Assembly (NCBI RefSeq): GCF_018614205.1
Contig: NZ_JAGGOS010000014.1
Span: forward strand, 1 to 64,000
Reading direction: 5' to 3'
From: Streptomyces sp. ISL-36
GTDB taxonomy: Bacteria > Actinomycetota > Actinomycetes > Streptomycetales > Streptomycetaceae
Length of the DNA: 64,000 bases
Part shown: positions 18,253-27,734 of the stretch, in pieces
Numbering within the stretch: position 1 is the first letter of the stretch
How the letters are laid out: every line of letters starts with the position of its first letter
The notes under the pieces: model-generated
Seen by the model: the letters and a program-made list of their open reading frames with translations, nothing else
The model's database searches: none
What the model was told of the DNA's origin: nothing
Made by a program: the position numbers and the translations under genes

Positions 18253-19116
18253 TCAGAGGGTACGGAACAGGCCCTCCTGCACCACCGACACCAGCAGCCG
18301 CCCCTCGCGGTCGTAGATCCGGCCGCGGGCCAGGCCGCGGCCGCCCGTCGCGATGGGGGACTCCTGGTCGTATAGGAACCACTCGTCCGCCCGGAACGGC
18401 CGGTGGAACCACATCGCGTGGTCCAGCGACGCCATGTCGAAACCGCGCGGACCCCACAGCGGCTCCACCGGGATGCGGACCGCGTCCAGGAGCGTCATGT
18501 CGGAGGCGTAGGTCAGCGCGCAGGTGTGCACCAGCGGGTCGTCGCCCAGCGGGCCGACCGCCCGCATCCACACCGCGCTGCGCGGGTCCGCGCCCTTGAC
18601 CTCCTCCTTCGTCCAGCGCAGCCGGTCGACGTAGCGGATGTCGAACGGCTGGCGCCGCGCCATCCGCTCCAGCGCCTCCGGCAGCGTCCCCAGGTGGTCG
18701 CGGATCTCGTCCGCGAGCTTCGGCAGGGTCTCCGGGTCCGTCATGTGCCGCGGCGGCAGCTGGTGCTCGAAGCCGGCCTCCTCCGGCAGGTGGAAGGAGG
18801 CCGTGAGGTTGAAGATCGTCCGCCCCTGCTGGATCGCCGTGACCCGGCGGGTGGTGAACGAACGGCCGTCCCGCACCCGCTCCACCTGGTAGACGATCGG
18901 GACACCCGGGCGCCCCGGACGCAGGAAGTAGGAGTGCAACGAGTGCACCGGCCGGTCGCCCTCCGTCGTGCGCCCGGCCGCCACCAGGGCCTGGCCGGCG
19001 ACCTGCCCGCCGAAGACCCGTTGCAGCGACTCCTGCGGGCTCTGCCCGCGGAAGATGTTGACCTCGATCTGCTCCAGATCGAGCAGGTCGACGAGGCTCT
19101 CGGCGGGATTGGTCAC
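18253..19116 (-). CDS. tesB: Acyl-CoA thioesterase II
   Basis: A 287-residue TesB-type thioesterase formed from two hotdog domains in tandem. It hydrolyses medium- to long-chain acyl-CoA. Features include the N-terminal NIFRGQSPQESLQRVFGGQV, the conserved HSLHSYFLRPG between domains, and C-terminal LDHAMWFHRPFRADEWFLYD with the catalytic Asp region. The GTG start has AAGGAGCGCAGTC upstream. It lies 32 bp downstream of the helicase gene on the same strand and may be cotranscribed with it. Confidence 0.93.
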   Translation of the reverse strand: MTNPAESLVDLLDLEQIEVNIFRGQSPQESLQRVFGGQVAGQALVAAGRTTEGDRPVHSLHSYFLRPGRPGVPIVYQVERVRDGRSFTTRRVTAIQQGRTIFNLTASFHLPEEAGFEHQLPPRHMTDPETLPKLADEIRDHLGTLPEALERMARRQPFDIRYVDRLRWTKEEVKGADPRSAVWMRAVGPLGDDPLVHTCALTYASDMTLLDAVRIPVEPLWGPRGFDMASLDHAMWFHRPFRADEWFLYDQESPIATGGRGLARGRIYDREGRLLVSVVQEGLFRTL

Positions 19117-19147
19117 GACTGCGCTCCTTAACCCTGACTGACCCTGG

Positions 19148-21661
19148 CTACAGCTGTCCGACGGACGTCACACGGACGATCGCGCGGCCCTCCTCGTCGG
19201 AGGCCGCGAGATCCACCTCCGCGCTGATGCCCCAGTCATGGTCGCCGTTCGGGTCGGCGAAGGTCTGCCGGACGCGCCACAGGCCGTGGGCCACGTCCTC
19301 CTCGATCGCGAGCAGCTTCGGACCGCGGGCGTCCGGACCCGTACCGAGATCGTCGTACTCGTCCCAGTACGCGTCCATCGCCTCGCCCCACGCGTCCGCG
19401 TCCCAGCCGGCGTCCGCGTCCAGCTCGCCCAGCGCGTCCACGTTGTCCAGGGCAGCCAGCTCCACCCGCCGGAACATGGCGTTGCGGACCAGGACCCGGA
19501 AGGCCCGGGTGTTCGCCGTGATCGGCTTGACCTGGTCGGCCTTCTCCTGAGCCTCCTCGGCGGTCTCCACCTCGGGGTTCGCGAGCTGCTCCCACTCGTC
19601 GAGCAGCGAGGAGTCCACCTGGCGCACCATCTCGCCCAGCCACTCGATCAGATCGGTCAGGTCCTCGGTCTTCAGATCGTCCGGGATCGTGTGGTCCAGC
19701 GCCTTGTACGCGCTCGCGAGATAGCGCAGCACGATCCCCTCGGTCCGCGCCAGCTCGTACCAGGACGTGAACTCCGTGAACGACAACGCCCGTTCGTACA
19801 TGTCACGGATGACGGACTTCGGCGAGACCGGGTGGTCACCGACCCAGGGGTGCGACTTCCGGTAGACGTTGTACGCGTGCCACAGGAGCTCCTCCAGCGG
19901 CTTCGGGTACGAGATGTCCTGGAGCCGTTCCATCCGCTCCTCGTACTCGACACCGTCCGCCTTCATCTGCCCGACCGCCTCGCCGCGCGCCTTGTTCTGC
20001 ATGGCGGCGAGGATCTGGCGCGGGTCGTCGAGGGTCGACTCGACGACCGAGACCATGTCCAGGGCGTAGGACGGCGACTCCGGGTCGAGCAGGTCGAACG
20101 CGGCGAGCGCGAACGTCGACAGCGGCTGGTTGAGCGCGAAGTCCTGCTGGAGGTCGACGGTGAGCCGGATCGTCCGGCCCTCGGCGTCCGGCTTGTCCAG
20201 CTGCTCCACCACGCCGCCGTCGAGCAGCGAGCGGTAGATCGCGATGGCCCGGCGGATGTGCCGCAGCTGCGCCTTGCGCGGCTCGTGGTTGTCCTCCAGG
20301 AGCTTGCGCATGGCCTCGAAGGCGTTCCCGGGCCGGGCGATCACCGAGAGCAGCATGATGTTGGTGACCTTGAAGCGGGAGGTCAGCGGCTCAGGCTCGG
20401 CGGCGATCAGCTTCTCGAAGGTGGTGTCGCTCCAGGCGACGAAGCCCTCGGGCGCCTTCTTGCGCACCACCTTGCGCCGTTTCTTCGGGTCGTCGCCCGC
20501 CTTGGCCAGCGCCTTCTCGTTCTCGATGACGTGCTCGGGCGCCTGCGCGACCACGAGGCCGGCCGTGTCGAAGCCCGCCCGGCCGGCCCGGCCCGCGATC
20601 TGGTGGAACTCCCGCGCGCGCAGCGTGCGCACCCGGGTGCCGTCGTACTTGGTCAGCGCCGTGAACAGCACCGTACGGATGGGCACGTTGACGCCGACGC
20701 CGAGCGTGTCCGTCCCGCAGATCACCTTCAGCAGACCCGCCTGGGCCAGCTTCTCGACGAGCCGGCGGTACTTCGGCAGCATGCCCGCGTGGTGGACGCC
20801 GATGCCGTGCCGTACGTACCGCGAGAGGTTCTGGCCGAACTTGGTGGTGAAACGGAAGTTGCCGATCAGCTCGGCGATCTTGTCCTTCTCCTCCCGCGAG
20901 CACATGTTGATGCTCATCAGCGACTGCGCGCGCTCCACGGCCTGCGCCTGAGTGAAGTGGACGATGTAGACGGGAGCCTGCTTCGTCTCCAGGAGCTCGG
21001 TCAGCGTGTCGGTGATGGGCGTCAGCCGGTACTCGTACGAGAGCGGCACCGGCCGGGTCGCCGAGCGGACCACCGAGGTCGGGCGGCCCGTGCGCCGGGT
21101 CAGGTCCTTCTCGAACATCGACACGTCGCCGAGCGTCGCCGACATCAGGACGAACTGGGCCTGGGGGAGTTCCAGGAGCGGGATCTGCCAGGCCCAGCCG
21201 CGGTCCGGCTCCGCGTAGAAGTGGAACTCGTCCATCACGACCTGGCCGATGTCGGCGTACTTTCCGTCCCGCAGCGCGATGGAGGCCAGCACCTCGGCCG
21301 TGCAGCAGATGACGGGTGCGTCGGCGTTCACGGAGGCGTCGCCGGTCAGCATGCCGACGTTCTCGGTGCCGAAGAGCTTGCACAGGTCGAAGAACTTCTC
21401 CGACACCAGCGCCTTGATCGGCGCCGTGTAGAAGGTCACCTGGTCATTGGCCAGCGCCGTGAAGTGCGCGGCCGCCGCGACCAGCGACTTTCCGGAACCC
21501 GTGGGCGTGGACAAGATCACGTTGGCGCCGGAGACCACCTCGATCAGCGCCTCCTCCTGGGCCGGGTAGAGGGTGATGCCCCGGCCCTCCGCCCATGAGG
21601 AGAAAGCCTCGAAGAGGGCGTCGGGGTCGGCGTTCGGCGGCAGCTGATCGATAAGGGTCAC
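19148..21661 (-). CDS. DEAD/DEAH-box superfamily 2 helicase with DUF3516 domain
   Basis: An 837-residue ATP-dependent RNA/DNA helicase. Motif I is STPTGSGKS near residue 51, motif II is the DEFH box in VVMDEFHFYAEP, motif III is LMSATLG and motif VI is QIAGRAGRAGFD. The C-terminal half carries the actinobacterial DUF3516 region (for example SYPKPLEELLWHAYNVY). It resembles Ski2/Mtr4-like helicases in the core; the cellular role is not established. The GTG at 21661, with ggggg just upstream, fits the conserved TLIDQLPP N-terminus; the frame extends to 21754. Confidence 0.92.
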   Translation of the reverse strand: MTLIDQLPPNADPDALFEAFSSWAEGRGITLYPAQEEALIEVVSGANVILSTPTGSGKSLVAAAAHFTALANDQVTFYTAPIKALVSEKFFDLCKLFGTENVGMLTGDASVNADAPVICCTAEVLASIALRDGKYADIGQVVMDEFHFYAEPDRGWAWQIPLLELPQAQFVLMSATLGDVSMFEKDLTRRTGRPTSVVRSATRPVPLSYEYRLTPITDTLTELLETKQAPVYIVHFTQAQAVERAQSLMSINMCSREEKDKIAELIGNFRFTTKFGQNLSRYVRHGIGVHHAGMLPKYRRLVEKLAQAGLLKVICGTDTLGVGVNVPIRTVLFTALTKYDGTRVRTLRAREFHQIAGRAGRAGFDTAGLVVAQAPEHVIENEKALAKAGDDPKKRRKVVRKKAPEGFVAWSDTTFEKLIAAEPEPLTSRFKVTNIMLLSVIARPGNAFEAMRKLLEDNHEPRKAQLRHIRRAIAIYRSLLDGGVVEQLDKPDAEGRTIRLTVDLQQDFALNQPLSTFALAAFDLLDPESPSYALDMVSVVESTLDDPRQILAAMQNKARGEAVGQMKADGVEYEERMERLQDISYPKPLEELLWHAYNVYRKSHPWVGDHPVSPKSVIRDMYERALSFTEFTSWYELARTEGIVLRYLASAYKALDHTIPDDLKTEDLTDLIEWLGEMVRQVDSSLLDEWEQLANPEVETAEEAQEKADQVKPITANTRAFRVLVRNAMFRRVELAALDNVDALGELDADAGWDADAWGEAMDAYWDEYDDLGTGPDARGPKLLAIEEDVAHGLWRVRQTFADPNGDHDWGISAEVDLAASDEEGRAIVRVTSVGQL

Positions 21662-21792
21662 GCCCCCATCTTGCCTGGCTTCCGCTCGGATGAGGGAACC
21701 GGCCGCCGGCCGCAAGATCACGGACGATACGCTGCCTTGTCGACCGGTCGTCAACTGAGCGCCGGCGCCGGATGAATGGGGCGGGAACGAGC

Positions 21793-22584
21793 ATGATGGG
21801 ACCGGCGCACTCGCTGTCCGGAGCGGCTGCCTGGCTGGGCGTCGGGGCGGCGACGGCCGCCGCGGGCCACCCGATGCCCTGGCCTGTCGTCGTCGTCGGA
21901 GCGCTCATCTGCGCGGGTGCGGCCCTCGCCCCCGACCTCGACCACAAGTCCGCGACCATCTCGCGCGCCTTCGGACCGGTCTCCAAGGGGCTGTGCGAGA
22001 TCGTCGACAAGCTCTCGTACGCCGTCTACAAGGCCACCCGCTCCACCGCCGACCCTCGCAGGTCCGGCGGGCACCGCACCCTGACCCACACCTGGCTGTG
22101 GGCGGTCCTCATCGGCGCCGGGGCCTCGATCGCGGCGATCACCGGCGGCCGCTGGGCGGTCCTCGCGATCCTCTTCGTCCACCTGGTCCTGGCCGTCGAG
22201 GGCCTGCTGTGGCGGGCCGCGCGGATGTCCAGCGACGTCCTGGTCTGGCTGCTCGGCGCCACCAGCGCCTGGATCCTCGCCGGGGTTCTGGACCAGCCGG
22301 GCAACGGTTCGGACTGGCTGTTCACCGGCCCGGGGCAGGAGTACCTCTGGCTGGGCCTGCCGATCGTCCTCGGCGCGCTCGTCCACGACATCGGCGACGC
22401 GCTGACCGTCTCCGGCTGCCCTATCCTGTGGCCGATCCCGGTGGGCCGCAAGCGCTGGTACCCGGTCGGCCCGCCGAAGGGCATGCGTTTCCGGGCCGGC
22501 AGCTGGGTCGAGCTGAAGGTCCTGATGCCCGCCTTCATGCTGCTCGGCGGCGTCGGCGGGGCTTCGGCGCTCGGCTACCTCTGA
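21793..22584 (+). CDS. DUF457 / YdjM-like membrane-bound metal-dependent hydrolase
   Basis: A 263-residue integral membrane protein. An N-terminal histidine (MGPAHSLSGAAAW), the DLDHKSATIS motif and GHRTLTHTW provide the clustered His/Asp residues expected to bind metal at the membrane face, as in LexA-regulated YdjM of E. coli. Several hydrophobic segments follow (WAVLIGAGASIAAI, AILFVHLVLAVEGLL, LWLGLPIVLGALVHDIGDA). The ATG at 21793 is chosen for its gcgggaacgag upstream; 21772 and 21796 are alternatives. Divergent from the helicase. Confidence 0.85.
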   Translation: MMGPAHSLSGAAAWLGVGAATAAAGHPMPWPVVVVGALICAGAALAPDLDHKSATISRAFGPVSKGLCEIVDKLSYAVYKATRSTADPRRSGGHRTLTHTWLWAVLIGAGASIAAITGGRWAVLAILFVHLVLAVEGLLWRAARMSSDVLVWLLGATSAWILAGVLDQPGNGSDWLFTGPGQEYLWLGLPIVLGALVHDIGDALTVSGCPILWPIPVGRKRWYPVGPPKGMRFRAGSWVELKVLMPAFMLLGGVGGASALGYL

Positions 22585-22700
22585 CACCGAGTCGCCGGGT
22601 GCGCCGTCTGGCGCGCGGGGGCGTCGGCCGTCCATGATGTGGTGCTCCCGACGGGCCGTCAGGTGCTCGTCGGCATCCGCTGTCGGTCCGGGGGGTCCGC

Positions 22701-23891
22701 ATGGAGGAACAGCACAGACGCCACGTACGCGGGATGAGGCGGGGGATGGCGGCGGCGCTGACGGCGCTGGTCTCACTCGCTCTCGCCTTCACGACACCGG
22801 CGCAGGCGCGGGCGCAGGGGCCGGCGCGGGTACAGGGGCCGGCGCCCGCCCGGGCACAGACCGCCGGCCCACGTCCCTGCACCCCGTCGATCACGGTGCT
22901 CGCGTCGTTGCCCGGGGCGTCGGCGGGGGCCGTCACCGACCTCGGCCGGGGCCGGACGGCCGTCGGCAGCTCCGCCGGGAAGCCGGTGTACTGGCGCGGG
23001 ACGCGCGTGCACGCCGTCCCGCTGCCGGCCGGCTACACCGGGGGGACGGTGGAGGCGGTCAACCGGCACGGCCTCATGGTCGGCACCCTGTCGGGCCCGG
23101 GGCGGGGGCCCGCCCCCTTCAGCTACCGGCCGGGCGCCCGCGCGGTCACTCTGCTGCCGGGCGGCGGCTATGCCAAGGACGTCGACGACCGGGGCCGGAT
23201 CGTGGGCTATCGGCACGAAGCCGACGGCCGGGTCACGGGCGTCGAGTGGTGGGGCCGGACGATCCGTGGAGAGCTCGCGGTCCCCGCGCACGTCCGGGTC
23301 GAGGAGGTCACCGGGATCAACAACGCGGGCCAGATCGTCGGCAGCGGCTACGGCGAGGGCGAGGAGTACGCCGGCTACCACGTCGCCCTGCTCTGGTCCG
23401 CGGACCGGTCGGCCCCGGCGCGCGAGCTGCCGCCCGTCCACCCGGGGGACACGTACTCCTCCTACGCGCCCCGCGACATCGACGACCGGGGCCGCATGGC
23501 CGGCACCTTCAGCTACAGCAGGGCCATGGAATCGGCCGGTCTGCACTGGGCACCTCCCTACACCGAGGAGCCGCTGTGGCTCGCGCCTCCCGGTGGCCGG
23601 ACCTCCGCCACCCTGGAGGACATCAGCCCGAGCAGCGGCGTGGCCGTCGGCACCGTGGGCGACTCGCCGATCACCGGCCCCTGGCCGCCCGACACCGCCC
23701 CGCCCGAGCAGGCCCAGTACTGGCCGGGCGCAGGGTCCGCGCTCGTCCTGCCCCGCCTCGCGCCGGAGGGCGCCTCCGCCGCGTACGCGGTCGGGGACGA
23801 CGACCGGGTCGGCGGACGCGCGACGGACGCCTCCGGGCGCGTGCGCCCGGTGATCTGGACATGCGCGTCGCGACAGGCGTACCAGCCGTAG
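22701..23891 (+). CDS. Secreted HAF-type repeat protein, function unknown
   Basis: A 396-residue exported protein. Residues 1-42 form a signal peptide (MAAALTALVSLALAFTTPAQA), followed by a Gln/Ala/Pro-rich linker with a short AQGPAR repeat. The body consists of about six repeats ending in DRGRIVG, NNAGQIVG, DRGRMAG or similar, preceded by GYAKDVD, VTGINN and PRDID. This is the extracellular HAF repeat pattern, which forms a beta-propeller-like fold of unknown function. No catalytic motif was found. It has two isolated cysteines near the ends (PCTPS and WTCAS) that may pair. Convergent with the ABC exporter operon. Confidence 0.75.
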   Translation: MEEQHRRHVRGMRRGMAAALTALVSLALAFTTPAQARAQGPARVQGPAPARAQTAGPRPCTPSITVLASLPGASAGAVTDLGRGRTAVGSSAGKPVYWRGTRVHAVPLPAGYTGGTVEAVNRHGLMVGTLSGPGRGPAPFSYRPGARAVTLLPGGGYAKDVDDRGRIVGYRHEADGRVTGVEWWGRTIRGELAVPAHVRVEEVTGINNAGQIVGSGYGEGEEYAGYHVALLWSADRSAPARELPPVHPGDTYSSYAPRDIDDRGRMAGTFSYSRAMESAGLHWAPPYTEEPLWLAPPGGRTSATLEDISPSSGVAVGTVGDSPITGPWPPDTAPPEQAQYWPGAGSALVLPRLAPEGASAAYAVGDDDRVGGRATDASGRVRPVIWTCASRQAYQP

Positions 23892-23920
23892 GAAGCGGCG
23901 TACGGCTCGCTCACGGCAAA

Positions 23921-23952
23921 AGGCCCGCCGCCCCGGAAGGAGCGGCGGGCCT
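23921..23952. terminator. Intrinsic terminator between convergent units
   Basis: Arms aggcccgccgc (23921-23931) and gcggcgggcct (23942-23952) pair perfectly around a 10-base loop. On the minus strand the hairpin is followed by TTTT, making it a good terminator for the ABC exporter operon. Confidence 0.85.
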
Positions 23953-23963
23953 CACCGGTTCGG

Positions 23964-25745
23964 TCAGCCGTGCCAGGACCGCCACAGTGCCGCGTACGCC
24001 CCGTCCGCCGCCACCAGTTCGTCGTGGCTGCCCAGCTCGCTGATCCGGCCCTCCTCGACCACCGCGATCACGTCCGCGTCGTGCGCCGTGTGCAGGCGGT
24101 GGGCGATCGCGACGACCGTGCGGCCGTCCAGGACCCGGGCCAGTGAGCGCTCCAGGTGGCGGGCCGCGCGGGGGTCGAGGAGCGAGGTCGCCTCGTCGAG
24201 GACCAGGGTGTGCGGATCGGCGAGGACCAGGCGGGCCAGGGCGATCTGCTGGGCCTGGGCCGGGGTGAGCGCCAGTCCGCCCGAGCCGACCTCCGTGTCC
24301 AGGCCCTCGTCGAGCGCCCGCGCCCAGCTGTCCGCGTCCACCGCGGTGAGCGCCGCCCACAGCTCGGTGTCCCCGGCGCCCGCTCGCGCCAGCAGCAGGT
24401 TGTCCCGGAGCGAGCCGACGAAGACATGGTGCTCCTGGTTGACCAGGGCCACGTGCTCGCGGACCCGCTCGGCCGGCATGCTCGCCAGCTCCGCGTCGCC
24501 CAGCGTGACCGATCCCGTGCGCGGGGCGTAGATGCCCGCGAGGAGCCTGCCGAGCGTCGACTTGCCCGCGCCGGAGGGACCGACGAGAGCGAGCCTCGTC
24601 CCGGGCGCCACGTCCATGGAGACCTGGTGCAGGACGTCGACGCCCTCGCGGTAGCCGAAGCGCACCTCGTCCGCCCGGACCGCCCGCCCCTCGGGCCGTA
24701 CCTCGTCGTCACCCGCGTCCGGCTCGATGTCCCGGACGCCGACGAGCCGGGCCAGCGACACCTGGGCCACCTGCAGCTCGTCGTACCAGCGCAGGACGAT
24801 GCCGATCGGATCCACCAGCATCTGTGCAAGGAGCGCGCCCGTGGTCAGCTGACCCACGGTGATCCAGCCCCGCAGGACGAACACCCCGCCGAGCATGAGC
24901 ACGCCGGCCAGGACCAGAGTGTGCGTGAGGTTGACGACGGGGAAGAGGACCGAGCGCAGGAAGAGGGTGTACCGCTCCCACGCGGTCCACTCGCTGATCC
25001 GCCGGTCGGACAGGGCGATCCGGCGGGCGCCGAGGCGGTGCGCCTCGACCGTACGGCCGGCGTCGACCGTCTCGGCGAGCGCGGCGGCGACGGCCGCGTA
25101 GCCCGCGGCCTCCGAGCGGTACGCCGACGGCGCCCGCTTGAAGTACCACCGACAGCCGACGAGCAGCAGCGCCGCGGCAGGCAGCAGTGCCAGCGCCAAC
25201 GGCGGGGCCGTCGCGGCCAGTCCGCCGATCAGCAGCCCGGCCCAGACCACGCCGATGGCGAGCTGCGGCACGGCCTCGCGCATCGCGTTGGCCAGCCGGT
25301 CGATGTCGGTGGTGATCCGGGACAGCAGGTCCCCGGTCCCGGCCCGCTCCAGGACGCCCGGCGGCAGACCCACCGCCCGGACGAGGAAGTCCTCGCGCAG
25401 ATCGGCCAGCATCTCCTCGCCGAGCATCGCGCCGCGCAGCCGCACCAGGCGTACGAAGTACGTCTGGACGGCCAGCGCGACCGCGAACAGCGTGATGGTC
25501 CGCCCCAGTCGGAGCTCGTGCTCCCCGGTGGCGAGCCGCTCCACGAGCGAGCCGAGGAGGTAGGGACCGGCCATCGAGGCGATCACGGCGACCGCGTTGA
25601 CGACGATGAGCAGCGTGAACGCCCTGCGGTGGCGGCGCAGCAGTTCGCGTACGTAGGTGCGTACGGTCGCGGCCGTGCCGACGGGCAGCGTGGTCGCCGT
25701 CCGCGGGGCCGCCGGGTCGTACGCCGGTGGCGCCAGGCCGATCAT
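23964..25745 (-). CDS. ABC exporter half-transporter, subunit with intact Walker A and degenerate signature
   Basis: A 593-residue fusion of a six-helix exporter membrane domain (about residues 40-320) and an ATPase domain. Walker [10 protein letters not shown] (389-397), Walker B with catalytic Glu (VLDEATS, about 515-521) and the H-loop His549 are intact. The ABC signature, normally LSGGQ, reads LTPAQAQQ (493-500). It overlaps the upstream half-transporter gene by four bases (ATGA). With that partner, which keeps LSGGQ but has lost Walker A, it forms one complete ATP site and one dead site. Substrate unknown; exporters of this type move lipids, peptides or drugs. Confidence 0.9.
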   Translation of the reverse strand: MIGLAPPAYDPAAPRTATTLPVGTAATVRTYVRELLRRHRRAFTLLIVVNAVAVIASMAGPYLLGSLVERLATGEHELRLGRTITLFAVALAVQTYFVRLVRLRGAMLGEEMLADLREDFLVRAVGLPPGVLERAGTGDLLSRITTDIDRLANAMREAVPQLAIGVVWAGLLIGGLAATAPPLALALLPAAALLLVGCRWYFKRAPSAYRSEAAGYAAVAAALAETVDAGRTVEAHRLGARRIALSDRRISEWTAWERYTLFLRSVLFPVVNLTHTLVLAGVLMLGGVFVLRGWITVGQLTTGALLAQMLVDPIGIVLRWYDELQVAQVSLARLVGVRDIEPDAGDDEVRPEGRAVRADEVRFGYREGVDVLHQVSMDVAPGTRLALVGPSGAGKSTLGRLLAGIYAPRTGSVTLGDAELASMPAERVREHVALVNQEHHVFVGSLRDNLLLARAGAGDTELWAALTAVDADSWARALDEGLDTEVGSGGLALTPAQAQQIALARLVLADPHTLVLDEATSLLDPRAARHLERSLARVLDGRTVVAIAHRLHTAHDADVIAVVEEGRISELGSHDELVAADGAYAALWRSWHG

Positions 25746-27556
25746 GCCGACTCCCCTTCCAGCTCTTCGAGTTCTTCCTCGAGCGGTTCGTGTTCGAGTG
25801 CGGAGGTGCGCGCGAGCTCCTCCTCCGTCTCGCGGGTGACGACGGCTCGGTAGCGCGGCTCGCCCCGCAGCAGCTCGCGGTGCGTTCCCACGGCCACCAC
25901 CTCGTCGTCGTGGATCAGTACGACCCGGTCCGCGACGTCGAGCAGCAGCGGCGAGGAGGCCAGGACCACCGTCGTACCGCCCTCGCGCAGCCGTTTGACG
26001 CCGGCCGCGACCCGGGCCTCGGTGTGCGAGTCGACGGCCGAGGTCGGTTCGTCGAGGACGAGCACCTCCGGATCGGTGACCAGCGAGCGCGCCAGGGCCA
26101 GGCGCTGGCGCTGACCACCGGAGAGCGACCGGCCGCGTTCGGTGATCGGGGTCTCCATCGGGTCGCCGTCGGTGTCAACCGAGGCCTGCGCGAGCGCGTC
26201 GAGGACGTCACCGCACTGGGCGGCGGCCAGGGCGTCCTCGGCGCGCACCGCGCCGGAGGACGGTACGTCGAGGAGTTCGCGGAGCGTGCCGGAGAGCAGC
26301 ACCGGGTCCTTGTCCTGCACCAGTACCGCCGTGCGGGCGGCCGCCAGTTCCAGCTCGTCGAGCGGCACACCGCCGAGGAGCACCGACGTGTGGCGCTCGC
26401 CCGGTTCGGTGGGGTGGCCGCCGAGCCGGTCCGCGAGCCGTCCGGCCGCGTCCGGGTCGCCGCAGACGACCGCCGTGAAGCGGCCGGCGGGGGCGAGCAG
26501 GCCGGTGGCCGGGTCGTACAGGTCGCCGGCCGCCTCGGCCTGCCCGCCGGTGGCCGTCGTCGTGCGGCTGAGCGAGAGGACGCGGGCGGCCCGCTTCGCG
26601 GACGGCCGGGAGAAGGAGAAGGCCATCGCGATCTCCTCGAAGTTCCGCAAGGGATGATGGGTGAGCGCCACGGCTCCGTAGACGGTGACCAGTTCACCGA
26701 CCGCGATACGTCCGTCCAGGGCGAGCCGGGCTCCGTACGCCACCACGGCGATGAGCAGCGCACCCGGCAGGAGGACCTGGATCGCCGAGATCAGTGCCCA
26801 CATGCGGGCGCTGCGGACGGCGGCCTTGCGGACCTCCTGGGAGGCGGTGCGGTAGCGGCCGAGGAACAGCTCCTCGCCCCCGATGCCGCGCAGCACGCGC
26901 AGCCCCGCCACGGTGTCCGAGGCCAGCTCGGTGGCCTTGCCCGCCTTCTCGCGCTGGACGTCCGCCCGGCGGGTGGCCCGGGGCAGCAGCGGCAGGACGG
27001 CGAGGGCGAGGACCGGCACGCCGACCGCGACGAGGGTGCCGAGGGCGGGCTGGTAGACCACCAGGCCGATGCAGACGACGACCAGGGTCACGGCCGCCGC
27101 GGCGAACCGGGACAGCGCCTCCACGAACCAGCCGATCTTCTCGACGTCGCCGGTGGAGACCGCCACGACCTCGCCCGCGGCCACCCGGCGGGTCAGGACG
27201 GAACCGAGTTCGGCGGTCTTGCGGGAGAGCAGCTGCTGGACCCGTGCCGCGGCGGTGATCCAGTTCGTGACGGCGGTGCGGTGGACCATCACGTCGCCGA
27301 CCGCGATGGCCGCGCCGAGCAGGGCGAGCACACCGCCCGCCAGCGCGAGTCGCCCGCCGTCGCGGTCCACGACGGCCTGCACGGCGAGGCCGACGGCGAG
27401 GGGGAGTCCGGCGATGGCGAGCTGGAGCAGCAGTCCCCACAGCAGGGACCTGACCTGCCCGCCGAGTTGGTTGCGGCCGAGCCAGAGGAGGAACCGGGTG
27501 CCCGTACGGACATCGGGGACCCCTGGATCGGCGTACGGTAGATCGCGAATCTGCAT
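25742..27556 (-). CDS. ABC exporter half-transporter with degenerate Walker A
   Basis: A 604-residue membrane-ATPase fusion that is the partner of the downstream gene. The signature LSGGQ (478-482) and Walker [10 protein letters not shown] are intact. The Walker A region reads [12 protein letters not shown] (365-376), without the G-K-S/T residues, and the switch His is replaced by ASSPLLLD. This subunit therefore cannot bind ATP normally but supplies its LSGGQ to the partner. The C-terminus ends in an acidic tail, [14 protein letters not shown] at 27556 with gggacgac upstream is chosen; the frame begins at 27616. First gene of a two-gene operon. Confidence 0.9.
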   Translation of the reverse strand: MQIRDLPYADPGVPDVRTGTRFLLWLGRNQLGGQVRSLLWGLLLQLAIAGLPLAVGLAVQAVVDRDGGRLALAGGVLALLGAAIAVGDVMVHRTAVTNWITAAARVQQLLSRKTAELGSVLTRRVAAGEVVAVSTGDVEKIGWFVEALSRFAAAAVTLVVVCIGLVVYQPALGTLVAVGVPVLALAVLPLLPRATRRADVQREKAGKATELASDTVAGLRVLRGIGGEELFLGRYRTASQEVRKAAVRSARMWALISAIQVLLPGALLIAVVAYGARLALDGRIAVGELVTVYGAVALTHHPLRNFEEIAMAFSFSRPSAKRAARVLSLSRTTTATGGQAEAAGDLYDPATGLLAPAGRFTAVVCGDPDAAGRLADRLGGHPTEPGERHTSVLLGGVPLDELELAAARTAVLVQDKDPVLLSGTLRELLDVPSSGAVRAEDALAAAQCGDVLDALAQASVDTDGDPMETPITERGRSLSGGQRQRLALARSLVTDPEVLVLDEPTSAVDSHTEARVAAGVKRLREGGTTVVLASSPLLLDVADRVVLIHDDEVVAVGTHRELLRGEPRYRAVVTRETEEELARTSALEHEPLEEELEELEGESA

Positions 27557-27734
27557 GTCGTCCCAGGGTCTTCCGGTGGCTCGTCGGCCGGTGGCCGGGC
27601 GGTTCAAACCGTGCAAGGTTCGCGCTTCGGGACGGCGAACGGCAATTGATTTATTCGCAATCGGGCACAGAACACGCCAAGATCGAACAACGCCCTCTGG
27701 ACGCCCCGGGCACCCCGCGATTCACTCGCGACCC

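Noticed and set aside
19238..21598. 786-codon plus-strand frame opposite the helicase
   Set aside because: No motifs, while all helicase motifs are on the minus strand in good order.
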